Assembly: GCF_012843265.1 (NCBI RefSeq)
Contig: NZ_JABAIT010000001.1
Location: 1-64,000, forward strand
Reading direction: 5' to 3'
DNA from: Bacillus sp. DNRA2
GTDB taxonomy: Bacteria; Bacillota; Bacilli; Bacillales; Cytobacillaceae
Length of the DNA: 64,000 nt
Below, piece by piece: positions 1 to 8,823 of this stretch (position 1 is its first letter; the number at the start of each line of letters is the position of its first letter). A program made the position numbers and the translations under genes. The notes below the pieces were generated by a model that was not told the origin of the DNA, did not search any database, and was given only the letters and a program-made list of their open reading frames with translations.

Positions 1-25
1 TCACACTATTTCTTCTCTTACTCAT
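1..25 (-). CDS. 5' end of an unidentified gene (truncated by window edge)
   Basis: Only the first eight codons are inside the window (MSKRRNSV). The start is supported by a strong Shine-Dalgarno AGGAGGAGT about seven bases upstream on the minus strand, at about 32-40. The product cannot be named. It diverges from the iron-uptake lipoprotein gene at 438. Confidence 0.45.
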
Positions 26-110
26 AGTGGACTCCTCCTCTTAACTAAATTGTACTCCTACTAAATTTAGGTGTCCAAATCAGTTAAGGGGCTAAAATGT
101 TTGGATACCA

Positions 111-182
111 TAACCGGAAAAATTCCGCTTATTCTAAGGGAAATATGGGTATTTCCCAATTTAAGCGGAAATTCTCCGGTTA
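111..182. repeat. 72-bp nested inverted repeat
   Basis: TAACCGG at 111-117 pairs with CCGGTTA at 176-182. The pairing continues inward (ATTCCGCTTA against TTAAGCGGAA), and an inner hairpin GGGAAATA/TATTTCCC forms the tip. It has no T-run on either strand, so it is not an ordinary terminator. It lies between the divergent genes at 25 and 438. It could be a small MITE-like element or an RNA structure; nothing inside looks coding. Confidence 0.6.
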
Positions 183-268
183 TTTTCTAACGAAGTGAAA
201 TCAACATTCAGTTATAAAAGAGTTTTTCGTAAAAATAGTAAATGCTATTAATATCAATATAATGAATT

Positions 269-396
269 TGAGAATCATTTTCAATTATACCATTAATTTA
301 TCATACTTTTATGATATTGAAAATCATTTTCAATTAGATGTTGACAGTCGACGCCCTCTCATTTTATGATTAACCCGTAAATGAAAATGATTATCA
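269..396 (+). promoter_or_regulatory. three Fur boxes
   Basis: Three 7-1-7 Fur-type palindromes are visible: TGAGAATCATTTTCA (269-283), TGAAAATCATTTTCA (318-332) and TGAAAATGATTATCA (382-396). The first two lie upstream of the -35 box of the promoter at 341-370. The third covers the predicted transcription start. This arrangement predicts tight iron repression of the gene at 438. Confidence 0.85.
341..370 (+). promoter_or_regulatory. SigA-type promoter of the siderophore-binding lipoprotein gene
   Basis: TTGACA at 341-346 and TATGAT at 365-370, separated by 18 bp, match vegetative promoter elements. Transcription would start near 377, inside the third Fur box. Confidence 0.7.
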
Positions 397-437
397 ATTA
401 CCAAATTACCAAAAGTCAAGGAGGCTTCATATTAACA

Positions 438-1427
438 ATGAAACCAGTAAAAATGTTCATGACTATTTTCTCTGTTGTAGCATTATTCTTTTTAGCAGCT
501 TGCGGAGGGGCAGAAGATAAAACTTCTGAAAAACAAGAAACAAAAAAGAGCGAGGAAAAATCCTATACCGTTGAACATGCGATGGGTACAACTACGATCA
601 AGGGTACTCCGCAAAAAGTTGTGATTTTATCAAATGAGGGTACAGAGGCGTTACTTGCATTAGGGGTAAAACCGGTTGGTGCAGTTCAATCATGGCTCGG
701 TGATCCATGGTATGACCATATTAAAAATGATATGAAGGGCGTTGAAGTAGTAGGTGTCGAGAGTGAAGTAAACGTCGAGAAAATCGCTGCTTTAAAACCT
801 GACCTCATTATTGGAAACAAACTGCGCCAGGAAGCGATTTATGAGCAACTTAGCGCAATTGCCCCTACTGTTTTTTCTGAAACATTAAGAGGAGATTGGA
901 AAGACAATTTTTCATTATATGCAAAAGCATTAAATCTTGAGGAACAAGGAAAAGAAGTTCTAGCCGCTTACGATAAAAAAGTGGCTGATTTGAAAGAAAA
1001 CCTTGGTGATAAAGCAAATAAAGAAGTTTCAGTTGTTCGCTTTATGGCTGGGAAATCTCGTATTTACTACACAGATTCATTTTCTGGTGTCATTTTCAAT
1101 GAGATTGGATTTAAACGGGCTGCTGACCAAGCAGAACTATTCACTCCAGATAATAAATTGGGTAATCTTGCAATAGAAGTCGGTAAGGAAGTCATTCCTA
1201 AAATGGACGCTGACTATCTCTTCTACTTCACATATGCTCCGAACGGTGACCAACAAGCGTTGAACACTGCAGAAGAGTGGACAAATGACCCACTTTGGAA
1301 AAACTTAAATGCAGTTAAAAGTGGTAACGCCTATGAGGTAAGCGACGCGATTTGGAACACTGCCGGTGGCGTGCTCGCGGCAAACCTAATGTTAGATGAC
1401 CTTGAAGAAATACTATTAAAGAAATAA
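438..1427 (+). CDS. iron-siderophore ABC transporter substrate-binding lipoprotein
   Basis: This 329-residue lipoprotein captures ferric siderophore outside the membrane and delivers it to a FecCD-type permease. Residues 1-22 form a lipoprotein signal with lipobox LAAC (Cys22). The rest matches the two-lobed FecB/TroA-like periplasmic-binding family, for example the helix-start LALGVKPVGA and the C-terminal DPLWKNLNAVKSGN block. The ATG at 438 is chosen because AAGGAGG lies at 418-424 and the lipobox then sits at the usual place; an upstream ATG at 381 lies inside a Fur box. No permease or ATPase gene is adjacent, so it must work with components encoded elsewhere. Three Fur boxes indicate iron repression. 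A decayed copy of its C-terminal coding sequence occurs near 37990. Confidence 0.9.
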   Translation: MKPVKMFMTIFSVVALFFLAACGGAEDKTSEKQETKKSEEKSYTVEHAMGTTTIKGTPQKVVILSNEGTEALLALGVKPVGAVQSWLGDPWYDHIKNDMKGVEVVGVESEVNVEKIAALKPDLIIGNKLRQEAIYEQLSAIAPTVFSETLRGDWKDNFSLYAKALNLEEQGKEVLAAYDKKVADLKENLGDKANKEVSVVRFMAGKSRIYYTDSFSGVIFNEIGFKRAADQAELFTPDNKLGNLAIEVGKEVIPKMDADYLFYFTYAPNGDQQALNTAEEWTNDPLWKNLNAVKSGNAYEVSDAIWNTAGGVLAANLMLDDLEEILLKK

Positions 1428-1454
1428 TTGCCCATAATTAGCATACAAACAAAG

Positions 1455-1500
1455 AAACGAGGTAGACCATGCATATCAGTCTACCTCGTTTTTGTTTTTT
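1455..1500 (+). terminator. rho-independent terminator after the lipoprotein gene
   Basis: The perfect 13-bp stem AAACGAGGTAGAC / GTCTACCTCGTTT is followed by a T-rich run (TTTGTTTTTT). Confidence 0.9.
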
Positions 1501-1534
1501 GATATTTATTTTTTTATAAAAACATTATTCTCGA

Positions 1535-1669
1535 TTATTTACGATCTCGCTGTCTTATCCATGTAATTACTGATAAAAAGATGGATAATAGAACCATAAA
1601 CACCGGCATTGCAATTGGTTTTTTAATCATATGTTCCGATACCCACGGTAACAGCCATATATTAATCAT
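1535..1669 (-). CDS. small membrane protein, 44 residues
   Basis: A short open frame encodes a 44-residue protein with one hydrophobic segment (MPVFMVLLSIFLSVITW, about residues 21-37) and a basic tail (RQRDRK) that would remain in the cytoplasm. An AGGGAG ribosome binding site lies about 8 bases before the ATG. I do not recognise a family. It sits alone between the terminator at 1455 and the end of the DUF4153 gene. The start signal and typical small-membrane-protein layout make it a probable real gene, but function is unknown. Confidence 0.55.
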   Translation of the reverse strand: MINIWLLPWVSEHMIKKPIAMPVFMVLLSIFLSVITWIRQRDRK

Positions 1670-1837
1670 AAATTAGCTCCCTAATATTTCTTGAAAAATT
1701 CCCCTGTTATGACTATTCTCCAACTTCTCCCAAATTAAACGCGCTGCTAGCACACTAACAGGCTATACCAGCAGTTCAAGCTCAAGTACATTTAGCCTAA
1801 GATAAGTGCTGTGTGATTCAACTACAACCAGAACAAA

Positions 1838-1868
1838 AGAAAGGAAGCAGAGAGGAGTCCTCTGCTTC
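1838..1868 (-). terminator. terminator of the DUF4153 gene
   Basis: The stem GGAAGCAGAG / CTCTGCTTCC lies directly downstream of the stop codon at 1869 on the minus strand, followed by TTTCTTTTG. Confidence 0.8.
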
Positions 1869-3650
1869 CTATTTGATTTGAATGAGTACATATAGTAGTG
1901 CATTGTTGTTTTGATTGTCGATATATACATTTTGGATGATAATGGCTATTTTTGCTTTTTCATTTTCTTTGATGGTTGTGGCTTGTTCGGCTGAAACAAT
2001 TCCAGGATTTTTTTGGAAATTGCCGTACTTATCATAGATTTCTTTTGTGTTAAAACTGATTAGCTCCTCGGACTCATTTTCATCGATTAATTTAAGGATG
2101 ATATCGTCTTTGTTAAAGTCCTTTAACAGAGTATAGTTCTTTTCAGCTTTGTTGATCTCACAAATCTTATCATCACTATTTTTTTCATTTAAAAATATAT
2201 CGAATTGCACAAAGGCATCGTAGTCTTTTGTATAGATTGGTGTGGATGGCTCGAGGCTCAGGGAAACCGGGCCTGTTGATTTAACCTGCTTATAATTCTC
2301 TTCAAATCCAAAAGTATCTTTAAAATCGCTGTAATTATCTAGCTCCTCGGGTAACCATTCAATCTTATCTGTGTATTCCATCATCCTTAAATAATTTACA
2401 GTACTCGTAATCGTTTGTTTATCCTTATCCGGGATTGTTCCATTCGGCTTAATGTTGCCATTTTCAAGCATATTATTCTTCTCCAACACTTCTTGGAGCG
2501 TATCAGTCTGGCTATTTCGGCTAATCGTGAATGCATCTAAAGGCGGTATAATCGATACGGCCGCAAAAACAATTAAGAGAGATGCGATCACACCGTTTTT
2601 TTTGACCGGTAAAAAGCTTAATAAAACCCCTGATACAGCTGCGAAAAGGCCAAACAATATCACGTAATAACGGGTATGAGTAACGCCTGTGTCTGCCAAG
2701 CTTATGATTGATGCAATAATTTGAAAAATAACGATTGGCACTAACACTTTTGGAAAAATCATTCTGAAGAGGGCTGTAAATTTATTCTCGATTTCACTTG
2801 CTAATATATACACTAACAAAACCGTAATGGAGTATGAAACCAGCATCGGCTCTAATAAATTATCTGTCCAAAATTCACCGCTGATATTTTGAATAATGTA
2901 GATGACCAAAATTAATGTAAATACTGCGATTAGTGGAGTCACAATATAAGATATAAGAATTTCCAAAAACCTTGGACAATGGGCCGCCCTCTCGATTATT
3001 TCTTTTTTACTGTCTACCAGTTCCGCCGCTTTATTTTGTTCTGCTGTTCCGAAATAGACTGGGATGAGGGAAAGAAAATACATAGGGGTAAACAATATAA
3101 AAACAATGTTTGCTGTTTGCTGATAGGCTGTGTCATTAATTACAAAAATCAAGATGTGTATGGCCTGAAGAATCAGGGAGATTCCAGCGAAAATAACACC
3201 AGCAAAGAAGCCGGAGATAAATAATGATTTGAATGCGATCATAAAGCTTTGATTGAAATTTATTTTGCTTTTTATGACAGGAATCCAAATGAAGGCAATT
3301 AGTAAGGCAAATAACGCAACTGCGGTCCTTATTTCGATTTCCATGCTTAATCTAGGTGCAGGTCTAATCAGAAGATAGTATCCGGCTGTTAACAATGCTG
3401 CCCCGCACATTAACATAAGCCGAGACGAAATTTTTGTGAAAAATCGCTCATAGACTACCTGGAAAACTGCGCTGAGAAACGCACCAACTAAGAAGGTTAA
3501 AAGGTATTTTGATAAAATGCTCTTTCCTGCTTGAATATCATAAGCATTCATTGTAACTGCTGCCAAAAGAAACAAAGTTGTTAAGGGGAAACGGGTAATC
3601 GCGTCAGTTACACTCTTGAGCCGGTTTTTTAGACTTTTTATCCATTTCAT
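1869..3650 (-). CDS. DUF4153-type polytopic membrane protein
   Basis: The 593-residue protein has about ten hydrophobic segments in its first ~390 residues, then a soluble, charged C-terminal domain of about 200 residues that ends in a hydrophobic strand (ALLYVLIQIK). This layout and the repeated long aliphatic helices fit the DUF4153 family, whose role is not established. The ATG at 3650 is preferred over in-frame starts at 3683 and 3668 because GGGAGG precedes it with a 10-base gap. It is monocistronic, with its own terminator. The C-terminal domain may face outside; that is inference. Confidence 0.75.
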   Translation of the reverse strand: MKWIKSLKNRLKSVTDAITRFPLTTLFLLAAVTMNAYDIQAGKSILSKYLLTFLVGAFLSAVFQVVYERFFTKISSRLMLMCGAALLTAGYYLLIRPAPRLSMEIEIRTAVALFALLIAFIWIPVIKSKINFNQSFMIAFKSLFISGFFAGVIFAGISLILQAIHILIFVINDTAYQQTANIVFILFTPMYFLSLIPVYFGTAEQNKAAELVDSKKEIIERAAHCPRFLEILISYIVTPLIAVFTLILVIYIIQNISGEFWTDNLLEPMLVSYSITVLLVYILASEIENKFTALFRMIFPKVLVPIVIFQIIASIISLADTGVTHTRYYVILFGLFAAVSGVLLSFLPVKKNGVIASLLIVFAAVSIIPPLDAFTISRNSQTDTLQEVLEKNNMLENGNIKPNGTIPDKDKQTITSTVNYLRMMEYTDKIEWLPEELDNYSDFKDTFGFEENYKQVKSTGPVSLSLEPSTPIYTKDYDAFVQFDIFLNEKNSDDKICEINKAEKNYTLLKDFNKDDIILKLIDENESEELISFNTKEIYDKYGNFQKNPGIVSAEQATTIKENEKAKIAIIIQNVYIDNQNNNALLYVLIQIK

Positions 3651-3846
3651 CGTCTTCAATCCTCCCATTCCATTGCGGGACAATTTTTAAGAAACTTGAT
3701 GAATAATAAACTTCTACCCTTCTATATTCATTATAAACCTAAATGACAGGTTGGGAAATGTTGAGGAACTGCGTGAGAATATGAAATAATGGCGTGCTGC
3801 ACGATTTTTCCAAGACAACAATAATATAATAAAAAACAATAATGTT

Positions 3847-3863
3847 TTATTGTAAAACGATAA
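3847..3863. promoter_or_regulatory. operator-like inverted repeat shared by the two DUF2975 genes
   Basis: TTATTG, five A/T bases, then CGATAA. Exactly the same half-sites and spacing occur upstream of the second DUF2975 gene (11976-11992, opposite strand). The second locus encodes an HTH regulator, the obvious candidate to bind both sites. Confidence 0.55.
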
Positions 3864-3911
3864 TAAATGTGATAAAGTCAATGTGAAAATATTTATGTGA
3901 GGTGCTTTAGT

Positions 3912-4400
3912 GTGAAACAAGGTTCAACGCTATTTTTAAAGACAGTCATTTATATAATTGGAATTGCTGTTCTTGCCTTGTGTATATTTGGGTTGCCTGA
4001 GTTAGCTGCAAAAGATGCCGCCGCACATCCAGAGACTGCCTATTTACAGTATCCGTTTTTGATCGGAGCATATATACTTGTAACACCATTTTTTGTTGCC
4101 TTGTATCAAGCATTAAAACTGTTAAGCTATATTGGTCAAAACAAAGCCTTTACGGAATTATCAGTTAAAGCTTTGATATATATCAAACGCTGTGCCATCA
4201 CAATCAGCACCATCATAATTGCAGGACTCATTACTGTAATAGTTTTGTTTGGAGGTAAGGGTGAAGACATAACGGGTTTAATTAGTTTGGGACTAATCCT
4301 TACCTTCGCGTCAATGGTGATTACAGTCTTTGCCGCTGTCCTTCAAAAACTTTTTCAAGAAGCGATAGAGATGAAATCAGAGAACGATTTAATTGTCTAG
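3912..4400 (+). CDS. DUF2975 membrane protein (YoaS-like), orphan copy
   Basis: A 162-residue protein with four hydrophobic segments (about residues 8-28, 50-72, 94-118 and 125-148) and a conserved ending (QEAIEMKSENDLIV), typical of DUF2975/YoaS proteins of Bacillus. It is paralogous to the gene at 11437-11928, which ends QEAINIKSENDLTV. The GTG at 3912 follows GAGGTG with 7-base spacing; an upstream GTG at 3897 lacks one. Such genes normally precede a small YozG-type HTH gene, but here no HTH gene follows, so this copy has lost or never had its partner. The shared operator suggests control in trans. Confidence 0.75.
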   Translation: MKQGSTLFLKTVIYIIGIAVLALCIFGLPELAAKDAAAHPETAYLQYPFLIGAYILVTPFFVALYQALKLLSYIGQNKAFTELSVKALIYIKRCAITISTIIIAGLITVIVLFGGKGEDITGLISLGLILTFASMVITVFAAVLQKLFQEAIEMKSENDLIV

Positions 4401-4474
4401 GGGAGAGAAGCCTGGGTTCAAACATCCGAAATAACACTCTGATGTTTTTGGCATGATAAATACGGTGATAATTT

Positions 4475-4516
4475 TAAAAAACGAGGAGGGATTATTGTTC
4501 TTTCTCGTTTTTTCTT
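4475..4516 (+). terminator. terminator after the DUF2975 gene
   Basis: AAAAAACGAG pairs with CTCGTTTTTT around a loop of about 17 bases, followed by CTTTT. Confidence 0.7.
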
Positions 4517-4623
4517 TTATGTGAATTTGAATATGTTTTTTATGATTGAGGAATATTACTTGTTGTTACAATTATAATCTTGGTGTCCATAATGGAGAAA
4601 ATTAAAGGAGGGGTTCGGACCTC

Positions 4624-5136
4624 ATGAAGTATTCTAGAACATTATTGTTAATCATGATGATACTCCCCTGGTTTTCGATTCCATTGATGGGGAAAAGAGC
4701 ATTTAATCAATATTTATCAACTGGATTATTGATGGCTATTCTAGTCAGAATTACGAATGCGATTGCTAAAAAACGAAAATGGTGGTGGTGGTACGAAACC
4801 ATCTTTCCCAAGTTATCAGGATCCATTCCCTTTATACTTGGACCGTTTTTAGTTGGCTCGTTGTGGATATTGAAATGGTCGTATGGGAGGCTTTTTAAAT
4901 TTGTCATTGTGAATTTAATCTATGACGGATTGTTTACTTATGTTGTGGTTCCTCTCTTAACCAAGTTCGGAATTGCATCTTTAGTACGAATGAAAAAATT
5001 ACAATTAATGTATGTTTTTGCTGTTCTTGCTTCGATATTATATATTTTTCAATTGATTAAAGAATTGATTCAGCATAATCATAATGACTGCAGTAAAGAA
5101 ATGGTACGTTGTAATGAAGAACTCTGTGAAAGTTAA
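4624..5136 (+). CDS. hypothetical membrane protein
   Basis: I do not recognise the family. The 170-residue protein has four predicted membrane segments (about residues 5-24, 33-48, 68-88, 118-145), a KKRKWWWWYE motif at about 52-61 in the first cytoplasmic loop, and a His/Cys-containing tail (HNHNDCSKEMVRCNEELC). AAAGGAGG lies 10-12 bases upstream of the ATG. It stands alone between two terminators. Similar Trp-rich small membrane proteins are common in Bacillus genomes, without known role. Confidence 0.7.
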   Translation: MKYSRTLLLIMMILPWFSIPLMGKRAFNQYLSTGLLMAILVRITNAIAKKRKWWWWYETIFPKLSGSIPFILGPFLVGSLWILKWSYGRLFKFVIVNLIYDGLFTYVVVPLLTKFGIASLVRMKKLQLMYVFAVLASILYIFQLIKELIQHNHNDCSKEMVRCNEELCES

Positions 5137-5138
5137 GA

Positions 5139-5178
5139 AGGAGAGGATGCAAAATTTGCAGCTCTCCTTTTTATTATT
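5139..5178 (+). terminator. terminator after the hypothetical membrane protein gene
   Basis: AAGGAGAG / CTCTCCTT with an inner GCAAA/TTTGC stem, then TTTTATT. A related hairpin with the same inner part occurs at 8220-8256. Confidence 0.85.
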
Positions 5179-5209
5179 GGTGCTAGTGGTTATTTTGAGT
5201 TGAGTATGA

Positions 5210-5677
5210 CTATGACTTCAAACAATAAATGGTCTCAGATTCATTTCCGAATTCCACGGAACGGCCCGTATCTGTAAAACCAAGACTAGTATATAAATTT
5301 TTCGCTTTCTCATTGGTTGGGACAAAGCTTGTATATATCGCTTCACGATGGGATTTTCTTACTTCTTCAATAATTTTAAGCAAAGCCAGACGCCCGTAGC
5401 CATTACCTTGGAACTTGTAATCGATCATCAATCTGGAAATGAAGAAAATGTTTAAAATAGGGGATAGCCCGTACATGGCAAATCCAATGATTTCATCTTC
5501 CTCATTATATATGGCTTTTGTTTCCCATTCAGGCTCTACTTTTGACTGAGCAATAGAAAAAGCGTTTGAAGCAACATTTTCTTCAAATAGTGTATGTTGG
5601 TTAGATTGCTCGGATTTTAGCAGAATGCACTGATAAAAATTCCTGCTATCAATTTCCTTTAAGTTTATCCATCTCAT
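5210..5677 (-). CDS. GNAT-family N-acetyltransferase
   Basis: A 155-residue single-domain GNAT enzyme that transfers an acetyl group from acetyl-CoA to an amine. The acetyl-CoA-binding motif A is visible as RLMIDYKFQGNGYGRLAL (Q/R-x-x-G-x-G/A pattern, about residues 86-103), and motif B as NEKAKNLYTSLGF (about 125-137). The motif EDEIIGFAMYGL before it resembles the polyamine acetyltransferase BltD of B. subtilis, so spermidine or spermine are possible substrates; this is inference. The ATG is preceded by AAAGGGG. No partner gene is adjacent. Confidence 0.85.
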   Translation of the reverse strand: MRWINLKEIDSRNFYQCILLKSEQSNQHTLFEENVASNAFSIAQSKVEPEWETKAIYNEEDEIIGFAMYGLSPILNIFFISRLMIDYKFQGNGYGRLALLKIIEEVRKSHREAIYTSFVPTNEKAKNLYTSLGFTDTGRSVEFGNESETIYCLKS

Positions 5678-5869
5678 GGAGCTGTCCCCTTTATCATTTT
5701 CATAATTTTTAATTATATCAGAAATTGGGGAGAGTTATAAGATGTGGCTTCATACAGATTTGGCCACATTTCTACGTGTTATGAAAATCATCGTTCATCT
5801 AAGTTTAGTATAAAATTATCTTTTTCCACACATGATATGTTTAAACATTGTAGCGATTGGGAGTAGAAC

Positions 5870-6871
5870 ATGAAAGAACAAAACATGCCACTAACCACAC
5901 CTGAGATTGCAGCATTATGGAATTCATACATGCAGAGTAGTGCAACCATTTGTATGTACAAGCCATTTCAGATTCATCTAACAGATTTAGAAATTAAACC
6001 TCATATGGAAGAAGCTATGATGCTGCAACAAGAGACTATTAGAAAAATAGAAGCAATCCTTATTAGGGAAAATTTTCCAATCCCAAAAGGTTTTTCGGAA
6101 AATGATGTTGATTTGACCGTTCCGCCACTTTTTTCCGACTTATTTGCTCTAAGCATTATTTATCGAGTTGGGCAGATGAGTGTTCCAAGTTATGGTACTA
6201 TTCTTACAAAAGTTGCAAGAACCGATGTAGTCCAATTTTTTGATGAAAGTCTCAAAGCTTCTACTGAGCTATATAAAAAATCCTTAGCGTTAATGCTCGC
6301 TAAAGGAATTTATGATCGTCCTCCAAAAATTCCATATCCAAACAAAGTAGAATATATAAAAAGCCAAAAAACTTTTTTAAATGTATACATCAGCGAAAAA
6401 CCTCCACTTAACGCATCAGAATTAGGAGAGATCTTTTATGCGATTGAAAGAAATTACATCGGAATTATACTTTTGATGGGGCTCGTTCAGGTGGTGAGGG
6501 ATAAGGAAGTTAAAGAGTATCTCATTAAAGGGAAAAAGTTGTCCGAAAAACAAGTCGATATTTTTAACAAGTTTCTAAAGGATGATGAGCAGCTTGGTAA
6601 CATTCCTGTCAGTATCGAAGTTACAGACTCAACCATTTCCCCATATTCCGATCGATTGATTCTCTTCCTTATTACATCAACTACTGTAACAGGGGTTAAT
6701 TTGCTGACTAACACCATGGTTACTTCATTAAGGAAAGATTTAGTTTCGCAGTGTGCGTTACTCATATTAGAAATATTAAAATATGGCAATGAAGGTTTAG
6801 ACATTATGATCAACCGCGGATGGATGGAACAACCCCCCCAACCAATAAACAGAAGTAACCTGTACAAATAA
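5870..6871 (+). CDS. DUF3231 family protein, first of a tandem pair
   Basis: The 333-residue protein is built of two similar alpha-helical halves of about 165 residues (LTTPEIAALWNSYMQSS near the N-terminus, LNASELGEIFYAIERN near residue 180). This is the arrangement of DUF3231 proteins, seen in spore-forming Bacillaceae and thought to be ferritin-like helical bundles. Function is unknown. It is clearly paralogous to the next gene (6994-8001); both end in a conserved W-x-EQPPQ-x-I-x-R motif. GGGAG precedes the ATG. A REP-like repeat begins at the base after its stop codon. Confidence 0.8.
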   Translation: MKEQNMPLTTPEIAALWNSYMQSSATICMYKPFQIHLTDLEIKPHMEEAMMLQQETIRKIEAILIRENFPIPKGFSENDVDLTVPPLFSDLFALSIIYRVGQMSVPSYGTILTKVARTDVVQFFDESLKASTELYKKSLALMLAKGIYDRPPKIPYPNKVEYIKSQKTFLNVYISEKPPLNASELGEIFYAIERNYIGIILLMGLVQVVRDKEVKEYLIKGKKLSEKQVDIFNKFLKDDEQLGNIPVSIEVTDSTISPYSDRLILFLITSTTVTGVNLLTNTMVTSLRKDLVSQCALLILEILKYGNEGLDIMINRGWMEQPPQPINRSNLYK

Positions 6872-6901
6872 GGTGCCTGTCACGCCCCGAATTTTGTCGA
6901 A
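6872..6901 (+). repeat. REP-like repeat, copy 1 (GCCCC type)
   Basis: GGTGCCTGTCACG followed by CCCCGAATTTTGTCGAA. It starts immediately after the TAA stop codon of the DUF3231 gene. Its CGCCCC can pair with the downstream GGGGTG at 6907-6912, which precedes TTTTTT, so this copy has probably become a transcription terminator (about 6881-6918). Confidence 0.9.
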
Positions 6902-6993
6902 CGGTTGGGGTGTTTTTTCGTTTATCTGAAGTTTTTGATTTGCAAATAATTGGTGGGAGTGTGGAAATACTGATTATAAAGGAGTGGATTTAG

Positions 6994-8001
6994 ATGGGTA
7001 ATTTTCACAAATATGTGCCTATTATGGATTTGACTGCGACCGAGGTATCTAATCTTTGGTCTTCCTATATGATGAGCAGCATGGTACAAAGATTTTGTGA
7101 ATATTTCATTTCAAGTACAGAAGACCGTATGATAAAACAAATGATTGAAAAGATGTTACATCAAACTCAAAAGAATATAAGTGAACTAAAGGAGATTTTT
7201 GATAAAGAGAATCTTACTGTCCCTTTGGGCTTTACCGATCAAGATGTTAAGGTGGAGGCATTCAAAGTTTTTTCTGACACTTATATTTTGTATATTTACT
7301 TTGATTTAACCCACCTCACTATGAGTACATATCCAACCGCATTATCAGACAGCACGAGGGACGATGTGAGGAATCATTTTCAAGAAACCCTAACATTTTT
7401 TATGAAAATCCAGAATGAAATTGTAGACTTAATGTTAACGAAAGGAATATATTTGAGACCACCACAAGTAGCGATAGATAGTGATGTGGAAATTGTAAAC
7501 AATTTTATGTATCTTAATGGCTTTTTTGGAGGTTCACGACCTTTAAATGTTGCTGAGATTGCCAATTTGTCTAAGATTATCCATAGGGCACAGTTTTCAA
7601 AAATGGTCTTTGTTACTTTTAGTAAATTTGCACTAACAAAAGAGTTGAAACAACATTTTGGTAAAGGGAGAGATGGAATCGAAAAAGTGTTAATTTCACT
7701 TCAAGAAGTTCTTGAGAAAGAAAATATTCCGATTTCGGCCTCAGGGGATTATCAAATCACCGAGGTAGAGGTGCCCCCATTTTCCGATAAATTAATGTTG
7801 TTTTTTGTGAATACATGCCTCGGAATCTTTTGTTTTACGATGATTAATCAGGCGATGACTTCCAGTTTAAGAACAGATATTGTCTATAAATTAAGCAAAA
7901 TATCAGACGATATGAGAAAGTATTACGAGCAGGGATTACTCCTAGCGATAAAAGAAAAATGGTTTGAACAACCCCCGCAATCAATCGACCGAAAAGTTTA
8001 A
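6994..8001 (+). CDS. DUF3231 family protein, second of a tandem pair
   Basis: A 335-residue paralogue of the preceding protein with the same two-half helical layout (LTATEVSNLWSSYM at about residues 13-26, LNVAEIANLSKIIHRA at about 183-198) and the same ending (WFEQPPQSIDRK). AAAGGAG precedes the ATG. It has its own upstream region after copy 1 of the repeat, and a likely terminator (AGTC...GACTTTTTTT) at about 8083-8127. Tandem duplication of DUF3231 genes is usual in Bacillaceae. Function is unknown. Confidence 0.8.
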   Translation: MGNFHKYVPIMDLTATEVSNLWSSYMMSSMVQRFCEYFISSTEDRMIKQMIEKMLHQTQKNISELKEIFDKENLTVPLGFTDQDVKVEAFKVFSDTYILYIYFDLTHLTMSTYPTALSDSTRDDVRNHFQETLTFFMKIQNEIVDLMLTKGIYLRPPQVAIDSDVEIVNNFMYLNGFFGGSRPLNVAEIANLSKIIHRAQFSKMVFVTFSKFALTKELKQHFGKGRDGIEKVLISLQEVLEKENIPISASGDYQITEVEVPPFSDKLMLFFVNTCLGIFCFTMINQAMTSSLRTDIVYKLSKISDDMRKYYEQGLLLAIKEKWFEQPPQSIDRKV

Positions 8002-8048
8002 TAAGGTGAGTTTAAAATTCTTTCGAGGTGCCTTTGAGGTGCTTTCAA

Positions 8049-8078
8049 GGTACCTGTCACGCCCCGAATTTTGTCGAA
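8049..8078 (+). repeat. REP-like repeat, copy 2 (GCCCC type)
   Basis: GGTACCTGTCACG plus CCCCGAATTTTGTCGAA. It is preceded within 45 bases by three partial units (GGTGAG, GGTGCC, GGTGCT). It lies 47 bases after the second DUF3231 gene. The rest of 8002-8328 holds terminator-like hairpins only. Confidence 0.9.
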
Positions 8079-8219
8079 AAGAGTCTGTCTTTTGTTTCAT
8101 TGTTGAGACATGAGATGGACTTTTTTTATGCTGTATTTTTCCTGTCGTTGGCTGCTTGAATTTATTTTTGCTTAGATAATTGCCCGTAAAAATGGAAGAA
8201 ATACTCACCGGAAATTGAA

Positions 8220-8256
8220 AAGAAGACCATGCAAAATTTGCAGATCTCCTTCTTGA
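8220..8256 (-). terminator. terminator of the CBO0543-like gene pair
   Basis: On the minus strand AGAAG...CTTCT encloses TGCAAATTTTGCA, followed by TTTTC. It lies 70 bases past the stop codon of the gene at 8329. Sequence relatedness to the hairpin at 5139 suggests a common origin. Confidence 0.5.
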
Positions 8257-8328
8257 TTTTCGGCTGAATGAAATTTGTTTACGACAAACAATGAAAAAGG
8301 GGTGATAGCAGTAGGTGGCTCCCTCAAT

Positions 8329-8823
8329 TTAAGTTGAAATTTGTTTACTGGGCTTTAGTAGTTGATAGTAAAGACCAGTTGTTGTTTGGACAATTAGAAA
8401 AACGACGATTGAATAATAAATCTTGTATCCGTGTTGGTAGTGGGTAACACCCATCCATCCCGAAACCTTTTCCATCATTAATCCGATTATTGTCCAACCA
8501 AGGATATAGAAAATAAATCGCTTTTGATTAATCCGGAATTTCTCATAAAAATAAATAAAAAAATATCCAAAGGTTGCAAATAAAAAGTAGGTGAGAAGGT
8601 CAGTTAGTTCATAGCGATTTGAATCATTTACTCTATAGAAGTCAAGTAGTCCTCCACCAATCGTAAAGTCAAATAATGTTGAGTTGGCAAATCCCCAAAC
8701 CAAAAACAAAATGGTAATATCTCTGGGGAGAATTTTTGGAAAAAGAAAAATTGCGGCATAGCTTAGCGCCAGCATCACAAGAATATAGATTTCGTTTTTA
8801 TCAAACTGTTCCCATAGAATCAT
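8329..8823 (-). CDS. CBO0543-like membrane protein (downstream of pair)
   Basis: A 164-residue protein with five hydrophobic segments and the conserved features of the CBO0543 family of small polytopic membrane proteins (LFLVWGFANSTLFDFTIGG; GLMMEKVSGWMG). Function is unknown. Its ATG overlaps the stop of the upstream gene (ATGA at 8820-8823), so the two are translationally coupled and probably form one membrane complex. Confidence 0.65.
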   Translation of the reverse strand: MILWEQFDKNEIYILVMLALSYAAIFLFPKILPRDITILFLVWGFANSTLFDFTIGGGLLDFYRVNDSNRYELTDLLTYFLFATFGYFFIYFYEKFRINQKRFIFYILGWTIIGLMMEKVSGWMGVTHYQHGYKIYYSIVVFLIVQTTTGLYYQLLKPSKQIST

